The notes under the pieces: model-generated
The model's database searches: none
What the model was told of the DNA's origin: nothing
The model's input: the letters and a program-made list of their open reading frames with translations, nothing else
In this document: piece after piece, positions 1 through 4,734 of the stretch
Numbering within the stretch: position 1 is the first letter of the stretch
How the letters are laid out: each line of letters starts with the position of its first letter
Source of the DNA: Brevibacillus sp.
Lineage (GTDB): Bacteria > Bacillota > Bacilli > Brevibacillales > Brevibacillaceae
Length of the DNA stretch: 6,873 nt
NCBI GenBank assembly: GCA_029240815.1
Contig: JARDZO010000290.1
Location: 1-6,873, forward strand
Direction of reading: 5' to 3'
Made by a program: the position numbers and the translations under genes

Positions 1-897
1 ATCCATCCCGATGATCGCCATCTCGTGATCAAGCATTTTCAGCATTTGATTCTGTCACAAAAGCCTGGGACTTGTGAATTTCGCTTTCAGTGCGCCAACG
101 GCAAGTGGATCGTACTCGAGTCGAAAGGCGTGCCCATTATGACGAAGCAAGGTGAATGCGATGGGTTTATCGTGGTGTCTCGTGACATCACAGAGCGCAG
201 ACATAACGAAGAACTGCTGCATAAAGCAGAAAAGCTCTCCATGATCGGTGAACTGGCAGCAGGGATCGCCCATGAAATTCGCAACCCGCTGACTTCATTA
301 AAAGGCTTTATCCAGCTTCTCGCCCCCACCTTGCAAGACAACAAATTGTACGCCGACATCATGCTATCGGAGCTGGAGCGCATCAATTTCATCGTCAGTG
401 AACTGCTCGTTCTCTCCAAACCGCAAAATTTGCAAATCAAGTCAATTTCACTCGTCGTTCTGCTGCAAAGTGTATTAGCCCTGCTAGCTTCTGAAGCCAA
501 CTTGAAAAACATCCGCTTCCAGACCTCGTTTGGGAAATGCCCGAACATCGCCGGCGAGGAGAATCAGTTGAAGCAGGTCTTTATCAACGTCATCAAGAAC
601 TCCATCGAAGCCATTTCTGGACATGGCGAAATACGCATCTCCACGCGCTTGCTCCCCAACCACCAAGTACTCGTACGGCTGGCAGACAACGGATGTGGCG
701 TATCAGAAGAGTACATTGCCAAATTGGGCGAGCCGTTTTTCACGACCAAGGAAAAAGGAACAGGTCTCGGGTTGATGATCAGCAGCAAAATCATTAAGGA
801 CCATAACGGCAGCCTTCAAATCACCAGCAAGAAAAACAAAGGAACCGTCGTCAAAATCACGTTGCCGATTGCCGAAGATCAAATTGGGTCATCCTAA
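1..897 (+). CDS. PAS-containing sensor histidine kinase, 3' part (start outside window)
   Basis: The reading frame is open from nt 1, so the GTG at nt 25 is an internal valine and the true start lies upstream. The visible 298 residues begin in a PAS fold: His-Pro-Asp-Asp at residues 2-5, and a closing Arg-Asp-Ile-Thr-Glu-Arg at about 61-66, which normally leads into the kinase linker. The dimerisation/phosphoacceptor H-box follows (HEIRNP, His91, codon at nt 271-273). The ATPase domain has the N-box (Asn200), the DNGCG box at 229-233, the EPFFTTK F-box and the GTGLGL box at 253-258. All catalytic motifs are intact, so the enzyme should autophosphorylate on His91 and pass phosphate to a response regulator. 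No regulator gene follows, so it is an orphan kinase at this end. The H-box region resembles the Bacillus sporulation kinases (KinA/KinE type), which feed the Spo0F phosphorelay; that role is inference. No membrane segment is seen in the visible part. Confidence 0.93.
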   Translation: MHPDDRHLVIKHFQHLILSQKPGTCEFRFQCANGKWIVLESKGVPIMTKQGECDGFIVVSRDITERRHNEELLHKAEKLSMIGELAAGIAHEIRNPLTSLKGFIQLLAPTLQDNKLYADIMLSELERINFIVSELLVLSKPQNLQIKSISLVVLLQSVLALLASEANLKNIRFQTSFGKCPNIAGEENQLKQVFINVIKNSIEAISGHGEIRISTRLLPNHQVLVRLADNGCGVSEEYIAKLGEPFFTTKEKGTGLGLMISSKIIKDHNGSLQITSKKNKGTVVKITLPIAEDQIGSS

Positions 898-932
898 AGG
901 GGCAAGAGGCCACAGGTTATAGGAGGTGTCAC

Positions 933-1067
933 ATGGATTTTACCAAGATGAGCACTAGTGAATTTGTCGCCAAGATCCACGAGGCCCAGGCAAAGGATCT
1001 CAAGAACAAGCAGCATCAGGGGTACAATCACCCTGAAAAGCGTTTGCCCAGCAAGCAAGGCATCTAA
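933..1067 (+). CDS. 44-aa hydrophilic protein, possibly DUF4023 family
   Basis: The frame opens with ATG eight bases past a strong AGGAGG site (921-926) and ends just before a terminator, so it is very likely a real gene. It lies 35 bp after the kinase stop and may be read through from it; I see no separate promoter. The product is charged and has no membrane segment or signal peptide. The N-terminal half looks like one amphipathic helix (STSEFVAKIHEAQAKDLKNK, residues 7-26). The tail is Pro/Lys-rich (residues 31-44, ending LPSKQGI). The pattern EFV-K-HE-Q-KD-KNK-HQG followed by a lysine/proline tail recalls the small Bacillales family DUF4023, from memory. No function is known to me. Confidence 0.75.
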   Translation: MDFTKMSTSEFVAKIHEAQAKDLKNKQHQGYNHPEKRLPSKQGI

Positions 1068-1073
1068 AGACAA

Positions 1074-1110
1074 AAAGCCCACCCCGGAGTGCGCTCCATC
1101 GGTGGGCTTT
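1074..1110. terminator. Bidirectional intrinsic terminator between convergent genes
   Basis: A perfect 10-bp stem pairs AAAGCCCACC (1074-1083) with GGTGGGCTTT (1101-1110). Inside the loop, GGAG (1086-1089) can pair with CTCC (1094-1097). On the minus strand the stem runs into TTTTTG; on the plus strand it ends in CTTTCCATTT, a weaker U-tract. It sits between the stop codons of the 44-aa plus-strand gene and the 39-aa minus-strand gene and should serve both. Confidence 0.85.
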
Positions 1111-1124
1111 CCATTTAAAAAACG

Positions 1125-1244
1125 TTATTGCGGATCTTGCTTGTTCAAATTGCGGTCACGCTCAGACTTTTGATTCTGGCTCTTTTGCGTTTTGCTGCTC
1201 TGACCTTTGTTGCCGCCATTTTGGGTATTGCGATTGTTTGACAT
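1125..1244 (-). CDS. 39-aa Asn/Gln/Lys-rich disordered protein, possibly spore-associated
   Basis: The 40-codon frame starts at ATG 1244 behind an AAGGAAGGG site (1251-1259, about 6-7 nt spacing) and stops 14 bp before the bidirectional terminator. The product is almost wholly Asn, Gln, Lys, Ser, Gly and Arg, with no hydrophobic core, so it should be unstructured and basic (NGGNKGQ near residue 9; a charged KSERDRN segment near residue 26). This composition resembles the minor small acid-soluble spore proteins of Bacillus (SspN and SspP types), but I cannot assign it to one of them. A sequence matching the sigma-G -10 consensus lies upstream (1286-1292), which would suit forespore expression. 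It is the last gene of the minus-strand run, and no terminator is visible between it and the binding-protein gene upstream, so read-through is also possible. Confidence 0.65.
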   Translation of the reverse strand: MSNNRNTQNGGNKGQSSKTQKSQNQKSERDRNLNKQDPQ

Positions 1245-1285
1245 GTAGTTCCCTTCCTTTACGCTAAAGGTGGTGATGCCAAACG

Positions 1286-1292
1286 TAGTATG
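1286..1292 (-). promoter_or_regulatory. Candidate forespore (sigma-G/sigma-F type) -10 element
   Basis: On the minus strand the bases read CATACTA, an exact match to the known sigma-G -10 consensus CATWMTA, preceded by GGGA as in sigma-F sites. It lies 42 nt upstream of the 39-aa gene start, leaving a leader of about 34 nt that contains its ribosome binding site. The -35 side is poor: CAGTTA, 17 nt upstream, is only a loose match. The call rests on the -10 alone. Confidence 0.35.
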
Positions 1293-1319
1293 TCCCAAAT
1301 GGCCAAACCTAACTGACTC

Positions 1320-2549
1320 TTACTTCGCTTCGCCGATGTATACTTTTTGTCCGTTCTCGTACTTATACACGTATACGGAAGCAAATGTGTTATCGCCTTT
1401 GTCATCGAACGTCACGTTTACGAATTTGCCTTTGAAGTCTTTGGTTTTATGAACAGCATCGAGTACTTGCTCACGGGATGGCTTTTTGCCGCCGTTTGCT
1501 TTGATCGCTTCTTCCAGACCATTCAGCATTACACCCATGGAATCATATCCAAAGGACGTAAAGATCCCTACTTTGTTGCCAGTAGAGCTTTCGAAGTCGG
1601 AGATCCATTTCTTCCCGTCTTCGGTTGCCGCTACGTCACCTACAGTGGAAGTGAACACAACGTTGTTCGCATTGTCGGCACCTGCGATTTTCACCATGTC
1701 AGCAGAGTCGTAGCCGTCTCCACCCATAAAGATTCCCTTGAAGCCTTTTTCGCGGGCTTGTTTCACGATAATGCCTGCGTCAGAATAGTATCCACCAAAG
1801 TAGACCATTTCAGGATTTGCTGCAACGATTTGGTTGATCACAGCGCTGTAGTCTTTCTCGCCAGCAGTTACTCCCTCGAAGCCTACGATTTGCACACCGT
1901 CTTTTTCAAATTGCTTTTTCACTTCTTCAGCCAGGCCTTGTCCATATGCTTGCTTGTCGTGCATCAGGTAAGCTGTTTTAATGCCCAGCTGGTTTTTCGC
2001 GTAAACAGCTGCTTTGGAGCCTTGTTGGTCGTCACGCGCACAAATGCGGTGTACGATCTTCTTGCCTTGCTCGGTCAGGTCGGAACCTGTCGCGGATGGG
2101 GAGACCATCACCAATTTTTCTTGATCGTATTGAGCAGCTGCCGTAATCGAAGCTCCTGTTGTCGCATGACCCACAACCCCTACAACGTCTGGGTTGGAAA
2201 TGAGCATTTGCGCTACCGCTACCCCTTGTTTCGGGTCAGCTTGGTCATCCTGTGCGGAGAGCTGTACGTCAAAGCCCAGCTTTTTGAATGCTTCCAGCTT
2301 TTCCTTCAGGGCGTATTCCGCACCTGCTTTCGCTGTGCTACCATAGTCAGAGTATTGACCAGACATCGGACCAACTACACCGATCACCAGTTTTTCCAAA
2401 GAGCCACTAGCGGCGCCTCCGTTGCCACCACTTTGCTCAGATGTGCCGTTTTGTTGTGGAGCTGCACCTTGTCCTCCTCCACATCCTGCGAGTAGTGATC
2501 CCAACGCAAAAGTAGCTGCGAGAATTGACAGTGTCTTCTGTTTTTTCAT
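1320..2549 (-). CDS. Branched-chain amino acid ABC transporter substrate-binding lipoprotein (LivJ/LivK family)
   Basis: This 409-residue protein would bind an amino acid or related small molecule outside the membrane for an ABC importer. It has a lipoprotein signal peptide with lipobox LLAGC (Cys23 lipidated), a Gly/Gln/Asn/Ser-rich tether (24-50), then a type 1 periplasmic-binding fold. Motifs typical of the family are IGVVGPMSG (56-64), GVVGHATTGAS (114-124), VSPSATGSDLT (139-149), AYGQG (181-185) and MGGDGYDSADM (265-275). Length is normal. I chose ATG 2549 because GAGGGGG (2559-2565) lies 9 nt before it; an in-frame ATG at 2558 would touch that site. No permease or ATPase genes are adjacent, so it is an orphan binding protein that either shares a transporter encoded elsewhere or serves a sensing role. 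The exact ligand cannot be read from the sequence. Confidence 0.92.
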   Translation of the reverse strand: MKKQKTLSILAATFALGSLLAGCGGGQGAAPQQNGTSEQSGGNGGAASGSLEKLVIGVVGPMSGQYSDYGSTAKAGAEYALKEKLEAFKKLGFDVQLSAQDDQADPKQGVAVAQMLISNPDVVGVVGHATTGASITAAAQYDQEKLVMVSPSATGSDLTEQGKKIVHRICARDDQQGSKAAVYAKNQLGIKTAYLMHDKQAYGQGLAEEVKKQFEKDGVQIVGFEGVTAGEKDYSAVINQIVAANPEMVYFGGYYSDAGIIVKQAREKGFKGIFMGGDGYDSADMVKIAGADNANNVVFTSTVGDVAATEDGKKWISDFESSTGNKVGIFTSFGYDSMGVMLNGLEEAIKANGGKKPSREQVLDAVHKTKDFKGKFVNVTFDDKGDNTFASVYVYKYENGQKVYIGEAK

Positions 2550-2598
2550 AGCATACATCCCCCTCTTTATTTACGAACAAACTATGAACTACTACTAC

Positions 2599-2626
2599 AT
2601 TTTAAAATAAATTAGAAAATTTGCAA
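2599..2626 (-). promoter_or_regulatory. Sigma-A promoter of the binding-protein gene
   Basis: On the minus strand, TTGCAA (2621-2626, 4/6 to TTGACA) and TAAAAT (2599-2604, 5/6 to TATAAT) are separated by 16 bp in a very AT-rich stretch. The -10 lies 50 nt from the chosen start codon, giving a leader of about 42 nt. No riboswitch-like structure fits in that leader. Confidence 0.55.
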
Positions 2627-2677
2627 CAGAAATAACAATTTTTCTATTCTATATGATTATTATTAATATATACGAAT

Positions 2678-2714
2678 AAAAATAGTCGCACCCTATTGGG
2701 ATACGACCATTTTT
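2678..2714 (-). terminator. Intrinsic terminator after the 33-aa gene
   Basis: On the minus strand the stem is AAAAAT, GTCG, CCC, loop AATA, GGG, CGAC, ATTTTT, with a small internal loop (TAT opposite TG). The descending arm ends in a U-rich run, TATTTTTATT. It lies 15 bp past the stop of the 33-aa gene and isolates it from the binding-protein promoter. The A/T outer arms make it partly bidirectional. Confidence 0.75.
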
Positions 2715-2728
2715 CTGGAAAATAATAT

Positions 2729-2830
2729 CTACTCTTTGTATTTTTGGGAATACGCTTTGCACATAACGTAAATGGCCACAGCCACAAAGCCGATGATCAT
2801 AGCTACGCTGGCAAACGTGGTACCTAGCAT
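2729..2830 (-). CDS. 33-aa single-pass membrane protein
   Basis: This is a complete tiny gene with its own promoter, ribosome binding site and terminator. AGGAG (2839-2843) lies 8 nt before ATG 2830. The product starts MLGTTFASV, then has one strongly hydrophobic stretch (about residues 6-23: FASVAMIIGFVAVAIYVM), then Cys24 and a basic, aromatic tail ending AYSQKYKE. The positive-inside rule puts the C-terminus in the cytoplasm and the short N-terminus outside. I do not recognise the family. Small hydrophobic proteins of this size in Bacillales often modulate membrane enzymes or are sporulation peptides, but nothing here decides between such roles. Confidence 0.75.
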   Translation of the reverse strand: MLGTTFASVAMIIGFVAVAIYVMCKAYSQKYKE

Positions 2831-2867
2831 GGATGGTTCTCCTCTCCGTTGCGCGAGCTTTGCTTCT

Positions 2868-2897
2868 ATTATACGAGAAGCTAAGTAACAGCGACAA
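2868..2897 (-). promoter_or_regulatory. Sigma-A promoter of the 33-aa gene
   Basis: On the minus strand, TTGTCG (2892-2897, 4/6) and a perfect TATAAT (2868-2873) are separated by 18 bp. The -10 is 38 nt from the start codon, so the leader is about 30 nt and holds the ribosome binding site. A 13-bp palindrome lies directly upstream of the -35. Confidence 0.65.
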
Positions 2898-2898
2898 C

Positions 2899-2911
2899 GG
2901 ATGAATCATCC
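2899..2911. promoter_or_regulatory. 13-bp palindrome next to the -35 box: possible operator
   Basis: GGATGA-A-TCATCC is a perfect inverted repeat around one central base. It starts one base from the -35 of the 33-aa gene and lies 15 bp past the stop of the preceding secreted-domain gene. It could be an operator for a dimeric regulator, or a weak hairpin after the upstream gene; no U-run follows, so a terminator is unlikely. I match it to no known regulator. Confidence 0.35.
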
Positions 2912-2926
2912 AGAGTGTACTCGACC

Positions 2927-3391
2927 TTATGACTTGATTTCGATCGAGAGGTTGTAAGTAAGTTTTTTCGCGTCGTAGCTCACTTTTGCACCCAGCTCTT
3001 GAGCGATATAAACGAGCGGAACCAAAACGGCGCCAGTCGTCACGCGAGGAGCGTTTGGCACTCTGGCTTCCTTGCCGTTTTTATAAGCAAAGGTACTGTT
3101 TTGGTACATACGCAGCGCATACGTATTATCTTTGGCAACCAGCAGAGATTTGCTCATGGTATCCCAAGCGGCAGAACCTCCGAGCGCGATCGCTAACGTG
3201 CTCGAATTCACATACGCTACCCCATTTTCAGTAACGATGTCTTGTGGAAATGAAAGCTCCTTGCCGTTCAGGTTGACTGTGATCTTTTGCTGTTGCACAG
3301 GAGCTGATTGGGCAAAAGCAGCGGTCGCAGCTACACTGCCAGTCAATAAAGCTGCCGTGAGCAACATGGCGGAAAATTTGCGTTGAAGCAT
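2927..3391 (-). CDS. Secreted protein with copper amine oxidase N-terminal-like domain
   Basis: The 154-residue product has a classical Sec signal peptide (residues 1-27: basic MLQRKF, hydrophobic core, AFA cleavage site before Gln28). The remainder is a single copper amine oxidase N-terminal-like domain (PF07833): a KITVNLNGKEL strand, GVAYVNSSTLAIALGG, then VTTGAVLVPLVYIAQELGAK (118-137) and closing strands. This domain is common as a non-enzymatic wall or extracellular module in Bacillales and is not an oxidase; no copper or quinone cofactor residues are expected or seen. ATG 3391 is chosen because AAGGGG (3400-3405) is 8 nt upstream; an in-frame GTG at 3400 overlaps that site. It is divergent from the 71-aa gene. 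No clear promoter is visible (GTTACA-N16-CATAGT is the best and is weak), and no terminator follows it. Confidence 0.85.
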   Translation of the reverse strand: MLQRKFSAMLLTAALLTGSVAATAAFAQSAPVQQQKITVNLNGKELSFPQDIVTENGVAYVNSSTLAIALGGSAAWDTMSKSLLVAKDNTYALRMYQNSTFAYKNGKEARVPNAPRVTTGAVLVPLVYIAQELGAKVSYDAKKLTYNLSIEIKS

Positions 3392-3587
3392 GATAAACAC
3401 CCCTTGTTTACTATGAAATTACTTCCAATTTTGTAACTTTCGACACGTATGTGCTTATTCCTTTTTTTCTACTCCATTCTTTTCCTATGTTGAAGAAGTG
3501 CCGTTCATGCCCAAACTATGATTAACGTAGCTGTTCTGAACGAAATTTTTCCTCAGGCAAAAATAATATCCCGCGAACAAATGTTTT

Positions 3588-3619
3588 TGTGCACAACCTG
3601 TTGATAAGTCTGTGGATAA
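3588..3619 (-). promoter_or_regulatory. Cluster of three DnaA-box-like 9-mers
   Basis: On the minus strand the three 9-mers read TTATCCACA (3611-3619, a perfect consensus DnaA box), TTATCAACA (3599-3607, one mismatch to TTATNCACA) and TTGTGCACA (3588-3596, two mismatches). All have the same orientation, and their starts are 11 and 12 bp apart, about one helical turn. They end 21 bp before the start codon of the 71-aa gene, where promoter and leader should be. DnaA bound here could control that gene or titrate DnaA; both are inference. Confidence 0.5.
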
Positions 3620-3640
3620 CTTACAAAGAGCGAGGTAATC

Positions 3641-3856
3641 ATGGCAGAAGAACAATTTTTCCTGATCTATCAAGAAGCAAGTGACGAAGAATGCCTGCTG
3701 ACCATCCAGCCCTACAAGGACCACCAGTCGCTGGCTGAAGCCATCAATCAACTGCAGACCAAGCAAGTCGATGAGTACACCATCATCCAGGGAAAAAAGA
3801 TGACGGCAACGCTTCGGCTCGCTGTGGAGTTGACTGAGGCAGAAGAACAAGAATAA
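3641..3856 (+). CDS. 71-aa acidic protein of unknown function
   Basis: ATG 3641 is preceded by a modest GAGGT site (3632-3636, 4 nt spacing); no better start exists. The product is soluble, acidic (Glu-rich at both ends) and has no signal or membrane segment. It appears to be a small alpha/beta protein: a hydrophobic strand FFLIYQ (6-11), a second strand CLLTIQPY (18-25), a helix SLAEAINQLQ (30-39), then strands DEYTIIQG (44-51) and TATLRLAVEL (55-64). I do not recognise a named family. It lies just upstream of clpP but is separated from it by an inverted repeat and clpP's own CtsR-type promoter, so it need not be functionally linked. DnaA-like boxes precede it. No sigma-A promoter could be assigned. 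Confidence 0.7.
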   Translation: MAEEQFFLIYQEASDEECLLTIQPYKDHQSLAEAINQLQTKQVDEYTIIQGKKMTATLRLAVELTEAEEQE

Positions 3857-3865
3857 ATGATTTCT

Positions 3866-3901
3866 TTTGCCAATAGGTTTAAGGGTAGAGAAGTTGGCAA
3901 A
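3866..3901. repeat. 8-bp inverted repeat after the 71-aa gene
   Basis: TTTGCCAA (3866-3873) and TTGGCAAA (3894-3901) are perfect inverted repeats with a 20-base purine-rich gap. There is no U-run after the second arm, so it is not a typical intrinsic terminator. It may be a weak mRNA 3' end hairpin for the 71-aa gene, or a protein-binding site upstream of clpP. Confidence 0.35.
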
Positions 3902-3929
3902 CATGGTAGGGAGGGCTTGCAGTTAAGTG

Positions 3930-3946
3930 TTTGACCTTCATTGACC
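3930..3946. promoter_or_regulatory. CtsR operator of clpP
   Basis: Read on the minus strand the site is GGTCAAT-GAA-GGTCAAA, matching the known CtsR direct-repeat operator RGTCAAA-NAN-RGTCAAA at all but one informative base. It covers the -35 hexamer and part of the spacer of the clpP promoter, the geometry expected of a repressor. CtsR represses clp genes and is removed on heat or protein stress, so clpP here should be stress-inducible. No ctsR gene lies in the window. Confidence 0.85.
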
Positions 3947-3959
3947 TTTTGTGTATGAT
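3931..3959 (+). promoter_or_regulatory. Sigma-A promoter of clpP
   Basis: TTGACC (3931-3936, 5/6) and TATGAT (3954-3959, 5/6) are separated by exactly 17 bp. Transcription should start near 3966, giving a leader of about 22 nt that contains AGGAGG (3974-3979). The overlap with the CtsR site supports both calls. Confidence 0.85.
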
Positions 3960-3987
3960 ATTCTTACAAAGAGAGGAGGAAGACTAG

Positions 3988-4590
3988 ATGCATATGAATT
4001 TGATCCCTACTGTCATTGAACAGACCAACCGCGGTGAACGTGCTTATGATATTTATTCGCGCCTGCTCAAGGACCGCATCATCTTTCTGGGGACCCCTAT
4101 TAACGATACGGTAGCGAATATTGTGGTGGCCCAGTTGTTGTTCCTTCAGGCGGAAGATCCGGACAAAGATATTTCTCTGTACATCAATAGCCCTGGCGGT
4201 TCCATTACAGCCGGTATGGCCATTTACGATACGATGAATTTCATCAAGCCTGCTGTCTCCACGATTTGTATCGGTATGGCAGCTTCGATGGGTGCCTTCC
4301 TGCTGGCAGCCGGTGAAAAAGGCAAGCGTTTTGCTCTTCCTAACAGTGAAGTAATGATCCACCAACCATTGGGTGGTGCACAAGGTCAAGCGAGCGACAT
4401 CGAAATCGCCGCAAAACGCATCCTGAAAATGCGTGACCACTTGAACCGAATCCTGGCCGAGCGTACTGGACAGCCTCTGGAGCGCATCGAAAAAGATACG
4501 GATCGCGACAACTTCCTCAGTGCCGCTGATGCTGTGGAATACGGACTGATCGATAAAGTGATCACTTCTGAGCCTTCATCGAAAAAGTAA
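3988..4590 (+). CDS. clpP: ATP-dependent Clp protease proteolytic subunit ClpP
   Basis: ClpP is the serine peptidase core of the cytoplasmic Clp machine. Two heptameric rings form the chamber that ClpC or ClpX ATPases feed with unfolded proteins. The 200-residue product is full length. The catalytic triad is present: Ser100 in GMAASMG, His125 in MIHQPLGG and Asp174 in DTDRDNF (equivalent to Ser98, His123 and Asp172 of Bacillus ClpP). The oxyanion and strand segment [16 protein letters not shown] (68-83) is intact. The start at 3988 sits 8 nt after AGGAGG; an ATG two codons later (3994) gives the N-terminus [10 protein letters not shown] seen in Bacillus, but its spacing is 14 nt, so 3988 is preferred. 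It is transcribed alone from a CtsR-controlled promoter and closed by a terminator. In spore-formers ClpP also affects competence and sporulation through regulator turnover. Confidence 0.98.
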   Translation: MHMNLIPTVIEQTNRGERAYDIYSRLLKDRIIFLGTPINDTVANIVVAQLLFLQAEDPDKDISLYINSPGGSITAGMAIYDTMNFIKPAVSTICIGMAASMGAFLLAAGEKGKRFALPNSEVMIHQPLGGAQGQASDIEIAAKRILKMRDHLNRILAERTGQPLERIEKDTDRDNFLSAADAVEYGLIDKVITSEPSSKK

Positions 4591-4607
4591 CCTCCATAAG
4601 AATGAAA

Positions 4608-4640
4608 AGAACACCCGACCGCATTGGCCGGGTGTTTTGT
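4608..4640 (+). terminator. Intrinsic terminator of clpP
   Basis: AACACCCG (4610-4617) pairs with CGGGTGTT (4629-4636), with a further CC/GG pair inside after one mismatch, followed by TTTTGTTGTTTT. It lies 17 bp past the clpP stop codon. Confidence 0.9.
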
Positions 4641-4689
4641 TGTTTTACTATCGGAAAGTATAAAAATTTAAAGATGATAGTATAAGTGC

Positions 4690-4733
4690 AAACTGAGGCT
4701 TCGCCGGCTCCAAGGCATGGCAAAGCCAAGTTT
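4690..4733 (-). terminator. Hairpin terminator after the metallophosphoesterase gene
   Basis: On the minus strand, AAACT and GGCTTTGCC (4719-4733) pair with GGCGAAGCC and AGTTT (4690-4705), with one G-U pair in the 9-bp core and a small bulge between the arms. It begins one base after the stop codon. The U-tract is short (GTTTGC), so termination may be partial. Confidence 0.65.
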
Positions 4734-4734
4734 T

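Noticed and set aside
25..897. GTG at nt 25 as the start of the histidine kinase
   Set aside because: The frame is open to nt 1 and encodes the His-Pro-Asp-Asp of a PAS domain before it; no ribosome binding site precedes the GTG. The gene begins upstream of the window.
1347..2495. 382-codon open frame on the plus strand opposite the binding-protein gene
   Set aside because: It is fully antisense to a protein with complete family motifs, has no ribosome binding site, and its translation is Cys/Phe/His-rich without any recognisable domain.
1320..2558. ATG at 2558 as the start of the binding protein
   Set aside because: It directly abuts the GAGGGGG site with no spacing, while ATG 2549 has 9 nt and gives a normal lipoprotein signal peptide.
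3601..3627. TTGATA (3601-3606) with TACAAA (3622-3627) as a promoter for the 71-aa gene
   Set aside because: The spacing is 15 bp, the -10 is only 4/6, and transcription would begin almost at the ribosome binding site. The sequence is better read as DnaA-box-like.
3964..4440. 158-codon minus-strand frame opposite clpP
   Set aside because: It mirrors clpP coding sequence, has no ribosome binding site and no family features.
4647..4681. ACTATC ... GATAGT inverted repeat in the clpP-phosphoesterase gap
   Set aside because: Six-base arms 23 bp apart in AT-rich DNA with no associated signal; this is expected by chance.
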